A stretch of DNA of 64,000 bases from the NCBI GenBank assembly GCA_036250195.1, contig JAVHZZ010000004.1, forward strand, positions 159,400,727-159,464,726, read 5' to 3'. The notes beneath the pieces are model-generated. The model was not told where the DNA came from. It did not search any database and saw only the letters and a list, made by a program, of their open reading frames with translations. Positions 12,760 to 24,679 of this stretch are shown piece by piece (within the stretch, counting starts at the first letter, position 1; each line of letters begins with the position of its first letter). Both the position numbers and the translations under genes were made by a program. This stretch comes from Mixophyes australis (taxonomy: Eukaryota > Chordata > Amphibia > Anura > Limnodynastidae).

Positions 12760-13353
12760 ATGCACAGGATGTCTGATTACACCAACGTGTCCAGGACGGA
12801 TCTCGAGACGCTATGCAGTGCCAAGGGCATTGACATCAGCCATTCACCAAACAGGGCAGAGATGAGAGAGGCGCTGAGATAATGGCACCGACAGCATGGT
12901 ACCCCAGATGCCCAGGCAGCAGAGATCCCTGCTCAACAGCCTGCAGAGACCTCTACCCAGCAGACTTCACCCGTACAACCAGCCCCTCTATCCTATGGTG
13001 AGTGCAGGGCTGGCGGGCTAAAGATCCAGCTTGTGGCGTTAGGAGACAATGCATCTGCAGCTGAGCTGGCACAGGTCATCGAGGCATGGCACCAAGAGGG
13101 AAGGGCACCAGCCATGCAGCCTAGAGGGGAGGCGCCCCCTAGAGTATCAGGGCTGTTATCTTTACCTTGTCCTAAATTTTAAGACTGTGTTGGGAATACT
13201 GATGAGCACCTGCAGGTACTTGAAAGGACCTGCAGGCTACACGCTGTACCCAGGGAGGAATGGGTTAAGCATCTGGTGCCCAAACTGCAAGAACGTGCAG
13301 TGGAGGCCTACCGTGGGGTGCCCACAGAGGACTGTGCGGACTGGGAACTTTAT
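12760..13353 (+). pseudogene. Gmr1/gypsy-type gag with SCAN-related capsid region
   Basis: One continuous reading frame of about 198 codons from an ATG at 12760 is interrupted by only two TAA codons, at 12880-12882 and 13180-13182. The N-terminus (SRTDLETLCSAKGIDI) resembles a short SAP-like helix pair. A Q/P/A-rich linker follows. The capsid part shows DEHLQVLERTCRLH, then PREEWVKHLVPKLQERAVEAY and RGVPTEDCADWELY. This aligns with the gypsy/Gmr1 capsid N-domain from which the vertebrate SCAN domain is thought to derive. The similarity breaks off at 13353, probably at a truncation, so the rest of capsid and nucleocapsid is absent. It may be the same family as the pol remnant at 1-2575. Confidence 0.65.
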
Positions 13354-13359
13354 ATTATT

Positions 13360-13748
13360 CCTAATTTGTCATTTTTACTCCTTTTTTCTGAAATTTGGCA
13401 TGTGGCACCTATGGACAGTTCTTCATTTGCATACCAAATTTCAGCTTAATAGCCAATAGAACAAATGTGATAGTACTGCATGTGTGTATTGCAGTGAACA
13501 AACAAATCTATGAATTAGCAACTCCACCATTTTGTGAATGACAGCAATCTCACTGCATGATAGTGCTGAATCTGCAGCTATCCACAGGATGTGATGGCAA
13601 ACCATGCCTGTATTGTGCAAGTAACACATCCATTAAGGTTTCTGCCTTAATCAACATAATTTCATTGCTTTTTGGAGTTTGAGTGGAAGAGTATCAATCG
13701 TTGTCTTAAATTTTAAATTGTGTAAGAAACCTTAACCTTTTGTCTATG

Positions 13749-13750
<2 letters not shown>
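13360..13750. other. Non-coding, nothing recognised
   Basis: AT-rich DNA between the gag remnant and a (TA)n tract. Confidence 0.4.

Positions 13751-13799
<49 letters not shown>
13751..13799. repeat. (TA)n(CA)n microsatellite
   Basis: About 19 TA units followed by a short CA run. Confidence 0.95.
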
Positions 13800-13848
13800 G
13801 TATATATAGATAGGAGAAGTTTGTTTGTTGATGGATATCTTTAACAAC

Positions 13849-14420
13849 CCAGCACTGATTGGGATGAAAACCAACGCAAGTCGGTCAAGTTGGATCCTGG
13901 CCGGGTTTTAGGGGGATTAGGGTCCCGGTAGACCTCCCATTGGTATGCACTAGACAGAACATTGACCCTGGAAGCCTGTTCAGAGCCATCCACTGCATGG
14001 ATTTGGATGACAACTTCACAGACTGGGAATATTGAATCCCAGAAGACATACTACGGGGTACGATGCGCAGAACTTTGACCCAGTGAGCCTGTCCTGAGCT
14101 TTCCACTGAATGGATTTGGTTTGTTTGTCCGGTTATGCATTGATTGGGATAAAATGCGAGTTGGACCAGTTAGATCCTGCCCAAATTTTAGGAGGTTTAG
14201 GGTCCCGGTCAGACCTTCTGATGGTGTAAGTTGGGCAGAACTTTGACCCAGGGAACCTTTTCTGAGCCTTCCACTGGATTGATTTGGATGGAAATTTCAA
14301 AGATTGGTAACATTGTATCCCAGAAGAAATACTAGGGGGTTGAGGTCCCAGACGAACCTCCTGTTGGTGTATGCTGGGCACAACTTTGACCTAGAGAGCC
14401 TGTTCTGGGCCTTCCACTGG
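13849..14420. repeat. Two tandem copies of a ~283-bp repeat with internal sub-repeats
   Basis: GCACTGATTGGGATGAAAA near 13850 recurs as GCATTGATTGGGATAAAA near 14134. Within each unit a phrase like GCAGAACTTTGACCCAG ending in CCACTGGATGGATTTGG recurs (starts near 13953, 14066, 14233, 14376), so each unit contains two related halves. On the minus strand both units stay open for 70-80 codons with the shared pattern SSGIQ..QS.K..SKS.QW. This could reflect an old coding origin or chance. Confidence 0.8.
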
Positions 14421-14427
14421 ATGGATT

Positions 14428-14464
14428 TGCATGATATTTAATATAAAATATTAAATATCATGCA
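14428..14464. repeat. Perfect palindrome, 17-bp arms and AAA loop
   Basis: TGCATGATATTTAATAT at 14428-14444 is followed by AAA and its exact reverse complement at 14448-14464, between the 283-bp repeats and the 5' end of the L2 LINE. Confidence 0.95.
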
Positions 14465-14533
14465 GACTACTTCTCTCCCCACAGTGCACGTTCACAGTTT
14501 TACCAAATGTCCCATCACTAACGTTCACATCTT

Positions 14534-15271
14534 TTGAAGTACATGTTTTTAACCTGTTCTCTATGCTTGTTGCTGTTATCTATCGCGCCCCCTGGTCCAC
14601 AACAACAATTTCTTGAACACTTCTCTGCGTGGCTCCCTCACTTCTTATCCTCTGATATCCCCACCATCATCATGGGTGATTTCTACATCCCTATTTCTAA
14701 TCCACGATCTAATGCTGCTTCCAAACTACTCTCTCTAACCTCCACACTTGACCTCTCCCAGTGGATTGAATCCGCTACTCACCAGGGTGGCCACTGTCTT
14801 GATCTTGTTTTCTCTAGACTATGCTCAGTTTCTGATTTCCTTAACACTTCTTTCCCCCACTCGGATCATCACCTTATTAGCTACTCGCTCACCCCCAGTT
14901 CTTTACCCTTCCTAGTGTCAAACTCTTCCAAGTCTCCTCACAACCGCAGAAATATTAACTCTATTGATCTTCAACAGTTTTACAACTCTCTCCAACACCT
15001 TCTCTCCCAAATTTCTACATTCTCCTCCCCTGATCGGGCAGTACCCCATTTTCACAAAACCCTAGCAACTGCCGTGGATCAAGTGGCTCCAGCGACTCCT
15101 CATACTCCGCGTAGACTTCGTTGCCAACTGTGGCACACTAAAGTAAAACGAACTCTACAAAAACTTTCTCATAATGCAGAACATCACTGGCGTAAATCTT
15201 GTACCTCTAATGATTTCATCACATATACTGGTATCTACTACTCCTATAGAAAATTCTCTGGACACTGCTAA
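14534..15271 (+). pseudogene. L2 LINE endonuclease, C-terminal part, and linker
   Basis: The frame encodes IPTIIMGDFYIPISNP (the MGDFN-like motif of apurinic-type LINE endonucleases), then LDLSQWIESATHQGGHCLDL and FPHSDHHLISYSL, where SDHH is the conserved terminal catalytic SDH. The nuclease nicks the target to prime reverse transcription. The N-terminal catalytic residues are missing through 5' truncation, and the frame is lost at about 15271, so the fragment cannot act alone. Downstream, 15280-15840 encodes further linker and the early RT motif NYRPIS near 15735-15755 in shifted frames. Confidence 0.85.
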
Positions 15272-15839
15272 ACAAACATACTTCCAATCTCTCATCTATG
15301 CTCAGGCTTCTAACCCCAAATGCCTTTTAAACACATTTAAATCTCTTCTGAATCCTCCCGCCCCAAATCCTAAAACTACCATCAGTGCCCAGTATCTTGC
15401 TTCCTATTTCAAGGACAAAATACATAAGATCAGACTTGAAATGGTATCATCTCCCTAAACAAACAATCACCTAATTTCATTTCTAGCACTCTCTGACACT
15501 CTCTTCATTTGAGCCCACAAATGAAGAGGAAATTTCTACTCTCTTATCATCTTCCTACACTACCTCCTGTTTTCTTGATCCCATTTCCTCACAAATTAGT
15601 AGGTCCTTGTCTCCTGTGCTCATTCCCCCTCTAACTAAAATCTGTAATCTATCACTTTCTACTGGTATTTTTCCATCACTATTCAAGCATGCAGTGATTA
15701 CTCCCAGTTAAAAAAACAAAATTATGACCCTAACTCTCTTACAAATTACCGCCCCATCTCTCAGCTCCCATGCCCCTCCAAACTTCTTGAGAGAATTGCC
15801 TATACTCGCCTCACACGTTTCCTTTCTGCAAACAACCTA

Positions 15840-17081
15840 TTGGATTGTCTTCAATCAGACTTTTGCTCTCAACACTCCACAAAGACTGCACTGACCAAGG
15901 TTGTCAATGATCTGATCCCAGATAAAACTAAAGGTGATTACTCTCTTCAAATTCTCCTGGATCTCTTTGCTGCATTCAAAACTGTTGACCACTCTCTACA
16001 CATACAGACGCTACAATCCCTAGGTCTTCAAGACACTGTCCTATCCTGGTTCTCATTCTATCTATTCAATCACTCTTTCCGTGTTAATTTCTCTGGAACA
16101 ACCTTCATTGTGCTTCCTTTATCAGTTGGAGTACCACAAGGCTCAGTCCTAGGTCCTCTGCTATTCTCTATCTACACCACTTCTCTTGGAAAACTAATAA
16201 GCTTCTTTGGATTTCAGTATCATCTCTATGCGGATGATACACAAATGTATCTATCCTCTCCTGATCTCTCACCAGCTGTGTTGTCTCACATTACTGACTG
16301 TCTTTCTGCCATTTCATCTTGGATGTCTTCTCGCCAACTCAAACTCAATCTTTCAAAAACAGAATTAATAATACTCCCACTCAAAAACAGAAGCTTCCTG
16401 CATGACATTTCTATTTCTGTTGATAACATGACCATAAATCCCACCCCGCAAGTTCGCTGGCTAGGTGCAATCCTTGATTCACAACTACTGTTTTTTCCCC
16501 ACATCAACTATATATCTAAATCATGTTACATACATCTAAAGAACATTTCCAGAATACGTACATATCTCACACAAGACACCACAACCTTAATTCATGCACT
16601 CATCATCTCCCGCATCGACTATTGCAATTCCCTTCTTACTGGTCTTCCCAAAGTCAGACTTGAACCCCTACAATCTATTTTGCACGCAGCAGCTAGATTG
16701 ATTTTCCTTGCAAACCGTTCTTCCTCTGCTGAGCCACTCTGTCAGTCTCTACATTGGTTGCCTGTATTTCAACGAATCCAATATAAAATTCTTCTACTAA
16801 CATATAAGGCCGTCAACAAAATTGCACCGACATACATTTCCTCACTTGTCTCAAAATATCTCCCTACTCGACACCTCCGTTCTGCACAAGATCTACGTCT
16901 CTCCTCCACTCTCATCACATCCTCCCATTCTCGGTTACAGGACTTTTTATGGGCTGCACTCACTTTGTGGAGTTCCCTCCCACGTACAGTAAGACTTTCC
17001 TCTGGTCTTCAAACCTTTAGGCGTTCTCTAAAAACCCACCTCTTCAGACAAGCTTATGATATTCCTCAACAACCATCTTAA
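15840..17081 (+). pseudogene. L2 LINE reverse transcriptase, 413-codon open frame
   Basis: A long uninterrupted frame encodes most of an L2-clade [24 protein letters not shown] lies near residues 98-119. The catalytic YADD is at bases 16227-16238 (about residue 130). [10 protein letters not shown] follows, then the thumb/C-terminal block ([27 protein letters not shown]) and a tail ending in [15 protein letters not shown]. The first fingers motifs lie upstream in another frame, so the ATG-less start here is an artefact of frame damage and not a true initiation point. The enzyme would copy LINE RNA at the nicked target. Its openness suggests a relatively young insertion, yet the broken upstream frame makes it a pseudogene. 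Confidence 0.88.
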
Positions 17082-17419
17082 TCTCCCTACATTACCCTAT
17101 TACTACACTCTACACACCTAACAAAAATCAACTACCCTCTGACCAACATAGCCACACACACAGCGTGCTCAATACTTTTAACTTTGCATTCTGGCTGGTT
17201 CATTGTGCAATATGATGTAGCACATGCTCTTGTGTTTCAAACTCCCATTGTCCCATAGATTGTAAGCTTGCGAGCAGGGTTCTCTTACCTCTTTGTCTGT
17301 ATGTATTACCCAGTATTATCTTATTAATGTGTGTTCCCAATTGTAAAGCATGACAGAATCTGCTGGCGCTATATAAATAAATGTTGCTTATGATGATGAT
17401 GATGATAATGTTGTTGGGA

Positions 17420-18212
17420 TTAATGGCTCTCATCTAGTTATGAGCTGCCCACAGTGAGTCTTTCAGATAGGCCTTATGAGGTGCTGATGCGGATATGTCT
17501 TGTGCCCCATGAGTGTCTGGCTGCCTCAATGGTAGATACTGTCATTTATAGTAGAGGGAGATTAATGCGGACAGCCCTCTGTTCAGGTTTTTCTGGTACT
17601 GTTGGTAGTGTGGCTGTTCTCAATACCATGAATGTTGTGGACCACAATGGAATGCAGGTTTCTAGGCCTCTGGTGTATTTATGGGTCCCCGGCATGCGCA
17701 GTTTGACCAGGACCCAGCCAGCAGGTTGCAAGCTTTATAGTTAGGTAACCTTCATTCTAAGATAGCTTGGAAAAATCACAGATGCTGCCAGATTAATTTT
17801 TCTGGTGACAGAGCTCTAGACACACATCCATTTGGTTGGATACTTATCAACGCCCATGGAGGCAGTTTTAATTATTTATTTCCTACAACAGTGTGCTCAG
17901 GGATATTAGTTAGTTAAGGTTAGCTAGTTTGTAGGTTTGGCCCTTATGTTATTAACCAGTTTTACCAGCCTTGGTTTATGCACTGTAACATGCACTGACC
18001 AGTAGCCCAGTATGTTAATACAACCTCAACAAGTAAATTATAAATGAGCACTACATTAATGACTATAAGACTGTAATTAGACCCAGTGATAGCTGTTAAT
18101 AATCTGTCAGAGTTGTTGAGGAAACAAAATCTATAAAGGTTAATATTTAAAGATCAGAATGGCCCAAATCTCATGACTATTAACGCTCCCTTAGGTGTAA
18201 CTTGGTATATAT
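17420..18212. other. Non-coding, nothing recognised
   Basis: A 96-codon open frame at 17454-17744 shows no motif or family resemblance. Confidence 0.4.
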
Positions 18213-18673
18213 ATTTTGCAGTATTTTTGATATTTTCATGTTGTTTTGCTAATATATTGTACAATACCTATCATAAAAACAACAATTTGTACAATGTATA
18301 GGTATTGATAGCATTTTTAATAGTATTCATAGGGACTTAGATATCAAAATATTAAAAAAAGAACATTACCAATTTAATTGCTGGGAATAGTTGACAGCAA
18401 TAGGAATATAGTAGTGTTCATATTTTGCTGGACTTTGTGGTGTTCAGTATGAAAGAGGAAATGAAAAGAAGGACCTTGGCATACCTTTTATATCTCCAGG
18501 CCCCATAACAACGGCATGGGCTGCTATGCCTAATGTTATGCCACCTTATTAAACATCCGGTTTTGGTACTTTCATCTAATAACACTGGTGAATAATCTCT
18601 ATGCAAATTAGCTGTTATATTTTGTTATATACATGTGGGTGTACATATTTTTGATAATTTACATTGATTTTTA
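18213..18673. repeat. Left arm of a 4-kb inverted structure
   Basis: The segment is repeated in inverted orientation at 21766-22199. The outer end reads ATTTTGCAGTATTTTTGAT, the inner end ACATTGATTTTTA. Both arms contain a 62-codon open frame (here 18418-18606, minus) beginning MHRDYSPVLL. Most differences between the two translations are amino-acid changes, so I see no sign of protein selection. No known transposon family was recognised. Confidence 0.85.
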
Positions 18674-20350
18674 AACAACGGCCACCTAAAATGTTCGAAT
18701 GGGATCAGACTGGCACGGCCTACCTAACTGTGCCAGGCTTAGTGCCAAGCGGGTCTCCACAGGTCTAATGCCTGAAACACTTTGCCCCACAGACTAATCA
18801 TCAATTAAATGTGCCCATATTCTAGTCCTGAAATTATTACTTTTCCACATGCTAGTCCTCAATGTTGCTTAATGTGCTCCAATTAGGAAATAAAATGAAT
18901 CTACAACACCTAAGTACCCCGGTCCTTATGCCCACTAATGCAGCATGGTTCTAGTAAAGCCGAAAGATGCCCCGGTTCTTGTGCCCAAAAAAAGTGTGAG
19001 AGAAAGAGTGCAGGCATGTGCATGGAAGAGGACTGTCCGAGAGCCTGACCATGCTCTGGCAGCTTGTGTTGGCAGAAAGGGGAACCATGATAGCTCTCTT
19101 CTATCCCCCTGCTGCTTCTTCTCTGGGCCATCCCCAGCAATATTCTTTCTTAAGCCTGTCATTCTCCAGCTTTCAGCTGTCAGTCGCTGTCTTCAGTCTT
19201 CTTCCAGCATCTCTCTCCCGTCCTCTTTGTGCTCCTGCACTTTTTCTTCAGTCTTCTCTTCTTCCAACGTATTTTTTCTTGAACACAACTCTTTGGAAAT
19301 CCTCTCTGCTTTGCCTCCGCCGATGACCAGCGCTTCACATCGCAATGAATGGCTCATCGCGGCACCAAAAATCAAAATGGCCAGAGGTGAGCATTGATTG
19401 GCTTATCATCCCGGCCACTGATTGACTGACAGTGAATCATTTACCAGTGCCAAGGTACCCTGCAAGCAAGAAGCACTTATCTGCACTGGATCCCTGATCA
19501 GGCGAGTGGGATTCTCTCTTCCTCTTCACCCTCTTCACACTATTTGCAACCAGGACAACATCTCACAATAACAGTATAATATGCAAAGCAGAATAGGAGA
19601 TTTAAGATTCAGAGTCTCAGACAACAAAGGTGTTTCTCATATCATAGAACCAGGAATAATAATAATATGATCATATGATGATGGTTGTGGCTTTGTAATT
19701 CTTTCATTGGTGCAAATTACTATCGTACAGATAAATTTGCTTATATTTGTTTATGAAGTCTGTACTTGGAACTTCTACTGTCTTAGTGTACTATTGCTTT
19801 GCAGTGAGCTCTATTTAGGTCAGCTTTGGTTCTAACAAGATTTGCTTGTCTAACATGATTTTTGCCTAGTATTTACAACTGAGTATTAGATCTATAAATT
19901 ACTTGAGTGTATTGGCAGTAAGAAATACAATAATAGATATAAATAGCAGTTAGTCACAATTTCTTCAACTTCAACGGCTAAAGAAGTATTTCCATTTAGT
20001 TTTGAATAGCAGATGAGCGTAGGAGTCCGTTGGAAGCATAGTACATGAATTTACATGAAATCTGCTTTTCCAATCTGTTATCATCGACTTCTTGTCCGTG
20101 TACTGTAAATTTCCTTCATACTTGGCTATGTTGAAAGAATGTAATTATAGCTGACCATAATATGTTACACACATAAAGTGACATATATTTCCAATAAGTT
20201 ATAATAGTTCAAGGAGTCACATGATATGATATACCACTATCAACCATATGCATATTTGTAAACATTTCAATCCTACATTATATTACTAATCTTTTTAATT
20301 TGTTTCTTCTCTTCACTTCAAAATTTAAGAAACACGTTTCTCCTTCAAAA

Positions 20351-20392
20351 TACTATTATTATTATTATTATTATTATTAATATTATTATTAT
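20351..20392. repeat. (ATT)n microsatellite
   Basis: About 14 trinucleotide units with one interruption. Confidence 0.9.
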
Positions 20393-20941
20393 CCAGTATT
20401 TGCGAATAAATAGTACAGGATATTCTGCCATGCAGCTTTGTGCTTGACGAGCAGGATAAATGAGAAATGAGGGAAGGAGAGGGCCATTTGATTAAAACAG
20501 CCCTAAGAATTGATTAGCATAATCTTTATGTTCGTAATACTGGCATTGAAATTATTTTCTTAGTGATAAAAGACACATTGAGGTTTATTGTTAGTTACTA
20601 GATAAAGGACTGGTGCTTAAGACAACAACAAGTAGAGATCCTGGATTTAGATTGAAAAGAGTGTGGTTCAGGGTGGAGCATTGTGTGAGCAGTATCAGCA
20701 GGCATAAGTTAAGCTCTAATAAAGAGAGGGTTTAAAATATGGAATAGCTTTATATATTAAAATATCCAACATACAGTGTAATTAAAAAGTGTGCCATGAA
20801 AAGCAGATGAAGAACTTTGGATGATCAGTAAAAAAAGACTAAACAATCTGAACAGTGACTCTTATCCTAGACACTAGCCAACAAGCTGCAGGTAGGGAGA
20901 CATGATCAAAGTAGAATATCAAATATTTAGATAGATAAACA

Positions 20942-21374
20942 GGGCCTCATGTAGATTGGATTTAAGTTAATTTGCGCAGTGTAAAATATGGATTTCACTA
21001 CAGTGCACGCACACAAAAAAAAATGTATGCTTCCTTCTGTGTGCACAGGCAGTCACATAATATGTGAATGACTCTTTATGCTTGTACAGTTGCTTTGGGG
21101 AGGCAAGAGGCATGCAAGCACTGGCCAAGTACAGTAATGGTATATTCAAGTAAATGCAACTGATAGAGAACTGCACGCAGGCGCAGATACATCTGTCAGG
21201 GAACATATCTAGTGCGGGTGCTCTACCCGTGGTGTAAGAGATGAACTGAAAATTATGACAATCAGCTAAGAATAATCTGATTCAACATACTATGTAGAAT
21301 TTTTTTATTACTTACTTTTTTCAGATGCAATTTATGCCTGTGTTTTAGATGAGAATTGTGTCTACATGAGGTTT
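20942..21374. mobile_element. MITE candidate with CCTCATGTAGA terminal repeats
   Basis: CCTCATGTAGA at 20945-20955 has an exact inverse, TCTACATGAGG, at 21361-21371, enclosing about 405 bp without coding capacity. No clear target duplication was found, so the exact ends and superfamily stay open. Confidence 0.5.
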
Positions 21375-21765
21375 ACAAAATCAAATAACTAAATGTTAAA
21401 ATGTAAAGAAGTAGGATGGGAAGAATATACCTAGGAATGAAAAATGGTACATCTGAGCTTAACAAAAAGATATTGACAGTGGTTGCATCTCAATGGTGCT
21501 GCTGACCATACAGGTCTGAGGAGATAATCGTCAGATGAGGCCTCTCAGTGCGAAGTGTCATGGCGTTGGCAGAAACAGAACACAAAAAATTACAGCAATA
21601 CAAACTGAAAGCTGATAAACTGGTAATCCTAATAAGATACAAGTCACAAATAAGTGTGGGTATCTCCTATAAGAGCTAACAAATAGGCCTTAGAGATGAA
21701 TAATAAAAAAATGAATATAAAGAATAGTGAAAATATTTATGCTCTATATTGGAAATATGAGAATA

Positions 21766-22199
21766 TAAAAATCAATGTAAATTATCAAAAATATGTACAC
21801 CCACATGTATATAACAAAATATAACAGCTAATTTGCATAGAGATTATTCACCAGTGTTATTAAATAAAAGTACCAAAATCAGATGTTTAATAAGGTGGCG
21901 CAACATTAGGCATAGCAGCCCATGTCCTTGTTATGGGGCCTGGAGATATAAAAGGTATGCCAAGGTCCTTCTTTTCATTTCCTCTTTCATACTGAACACC
22001 ACAAAGTTCAGCAAAATATGAACACTACTATATTCCTATTGCTGCCCACTATTCCCAGCAATTAAATTGTTAATATTCTTTTTTTAATATTTTGATATCT
22101 AAGTCCCTATGAATACTATTAAAAATGCTATCAATACCTATGATAAGTATATTACAATATATTACAAAATCTACATGAAAATCAAAAATACTGCAAAAT
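21766..22199. repeat. Right arm of a 4-kb inverted structure
   Basis: This is an inverted copy of 18213-18673 with scattered differences and a shortened segment near the outer end. It carries the same 62-codon open frame at 21833-22021 (plus). Confidence 0.85.
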
Positions 22200-23880
22200 T
22201 GTTTATGATCCTATTTTGTGAGACTGCCCACTATGACGGTCATTTGTGAAGCCAAAAGTCTCCACTCTGCAGCTTTGGATACTATGCACCTTATTTTGCA
22301 AAAGTGTCTAGATTTCAGCTGGGGTGCATAGGTTTTCAGTGCAAGATGGCCACCTTTGTGGAGTAGTAGATTACTCAGATAAATGGGAGAAATTCAGTTT
22401 GTGAAGAATACTTCTAGGTGTGGAGAGAAGACGTACACATTAATGCACACTTTGTGCACCATCAAGGTGTTTTGCAGTGTGCTCATTTGTGGTGCCCCTA
22501 AGCCCAGTTGAACAGCACAGAGGAGTGCATAAGCGCTGTCAAAAAGCAGGGCTACAATGGGTTAATTGTGCTCCTGGGGACTTGTGACCAGGAGTGATTG
22601 ACAGGAGGAGGATGAAGGCCCTGATTGGCTGGGGGAGTAACATGAAGAGGATGTGCAGGAAGGAGGAGAAAGAGAGAGCAGCATTGTAGATGGAACAAGG
22701 GGGGCTGAGGTGCAGCCGAGCAGAGAGAAGATAAGCTGCCGCCAGAACTGGTGACATTGCCAGCAAAGCGGACAGAGAACAGCTGGGGACACGCAGTGGG
22801 GCACCAAAGACAGTCTCCACTAACTACAGAACCCTCTCAAGGTAAAACCCTAGCCTGCAGTGTATTGCACACACCCCAGTGTCAGAGGGATGAGTGATGA
22901 GAGAATCTACCCAAAACTGCCATTGCATTCTTGTACAAGGAAGGATTGTGAGCGTTTTTCCCCCAGATCATACCTTTACACAGGCTGCAGGGAACAATTA
23001 AGCTATATCCTATGTGTTGCTGATATCTGGACACTATCCCCTGTTGCAGAGCAAACGTGCTAATATAGATTCATTGACTGTTGAGGGAACAGCGCCATCT
23101 TGTGGCTGAACTGAGCAACAGCCCTGCTTTCTACTATAATACTTAACCCTTCTGGAAATCTCTGCAGGACATTGGAACACTACCAAATTCCTGTGCACAG
23201 GTCAGCCCAGGACTGAGTGGAAAATATGGTAACGTTACCGGGGATAATATTGGTGCACCAAATGTTTTAGATGATGTTAATGTTATGTGATTTACTTAAG
23301 AGTTGATTTATTGATATTGAAGGTGTGACATTCAGCGTTAGCGGTACCGCTGCGATTCAAGTTAACCCAGAGGCAATAGCACGGTACCCCAAACTCCTGA
23401 ATAAGAAGGAGCCCTCTAGTGGGTGCGGTAGTGACAGTTAGAGTCTTGATGGGTTATTATTGATGGTTCTTGCATCATCACCAGTCAGATATTGTTAACT
23501 TGAAAGTAGTAACTGTGATTACCAGTGTGCCTTATTAGACAATGTGCATTGGAGATGTGATCGCTATTGTGCCTTATACTCACCAGGTGTATGTGATATG
23601 TTAAATGCTATTGTGCTCTATGCTGATCAGACGCATTATTTTGTCATTACTATTGAGCTGAAGGGGTCAGTGGCGCGGTGGCTTACCAAAACTATCCTTA
23701 CCGCATTCTCAATAAACCCAAGTTGTTTGACCAACCCTTGTCCCTTTCATTGAAGTATTTATCTCCTGACCACCGGATATCCGAACAGAAAAGAACCTGA
23801 CTCATGTCTGGAGGACAAGGTAAGGGAAGGATTTCCCATCAGTACTCAACCACCACACATTGATTACACTTCATAAAAGA
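22200..23880 (+). other. Unclassified region, possible solo LTR
   Basis: GC-richer DNA from about 22500 leads to AATAAA at 23710-23715 and a short T- and C-rich downstream part. This is compatible with the R-U5 end of an LTR. I found no TG...CA ends with matching duplications, no primer-binding site and no coding sequence, so this is only a suggestion. Confidence 0.25.
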
Positions 23881-24679
23881 TATCTGTTTTATCGACCCTC
23901 TCTTCCCTATCCCTTCTGTTTTTTGATAACCATATGATGATCATTATAGCCTTTAAAGAAGAACTGAGCTAAGCTAGTTTAAATTTTGTATTGATTTGTC
24001 TTTTATTATGTACAGATTTATCCACTGGAAGTGTTTTACAAACACCAAACTCCTTGGTTTTGTATCGTTGTGCCTTGTTGACCCCTCACAATAAACTGAA
24101 TGCCTGCTCTTTGTTCTCAGGAGCTGTCTCCATAAATGAAAAGGGTACCTTGATTTGTGGAGAAGCGGAAAGATTTTTAGAGATGCGCTTGATGAAAGTG
24201 TAAACATCACACCAACATTTTTCTCCTAAAACACTGCATTGTTTAGCCTTTTATGGCAAAGAAAGCGTCTGAAATATGCCCTCTCCAGCCCTTTACACTT
24301 TGTGTCTTCGCTGCTCTAAAAAAAACAAGTATACAGGTGCTCGAGTTCCTATCCCATTCTTTTGTAGTCAACCCTTCACTCCACCCAAGTCCTTCCTGTG
24401 CAAACCGCTGCTACTCTACAAACAAGGCTATGGTTGTGAAACCTAGGAGCCCAAAGTAAATCTAGGCTCTCCTCTACATCTAGAGGGTTCTTCAAAGAGG
24501 TGACATTCATGTGTTTTTATTGAGCATTGCTTAAAAGTATAAATTTAGATAATCATACTATATTTAATTATATTATAGCAGACAAGTATAATCCTCCTTT
24601 TTTATTAGTAAAAACAATGGGGATTTTTGATTTGTTACCTTTCCAGATAACATTTGAAACAATTGAGTTGACTTGTTTG
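23880..24679. other. Non-coding, nothing recognised
   Basis: Short open frames only, none with recognisable motifs. Confidence 0.4.

Larger units (their letters stand above)
14505..17415 (+). mobile_element. L2 LINE, long 5'-truncated copy
   Basis: This is the most complete LINE in the window: the C-terminal half of the endonuclease, a linker, a full reverse transcriptase region, and a 3' UTR with GATTGTAAGCTTGCGAGCAG (17259-17278). It ends in GCGCTATATAAATAAATG and a (GAT)n tail at 17369-17415. The start lies inside the endonuclease, as expected for 5' truncation. Fragments of the same family sit at 7694-8915 and 52402-55080. Confidence 0.9.
18674..21765. other. 3.1-kb spacer between inverted arms
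   Basis: No transposase or other coding similarity was found. It holds a 150-codon open frame at 18945-19397 without recognisable motifs, an (ATT)n microsatellite at 20351-20392, and a MITE candidate at 20942-21374. Confidence 0.5.

Noticed and set aside
18418..18606. 62-codon frame repeated at 21833-22021 as a possible conserved small protein
   Set aside because: Differences between copies are mostly amino-acid changing and the frame simply follows the inverted repeat.
18945..19397. 150-codon open frame as a possible host exon
   Set aside because: Composition is low-complexity Ser/Leu-rich, other frames are also open, and no motif was recognised.
22500..23060. Protein-coding first exon in GC-richer DNA
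   Set aside because: Open frames on both strands are short and lack motifs; an LTR-like or other repeat origin is at least as likely.
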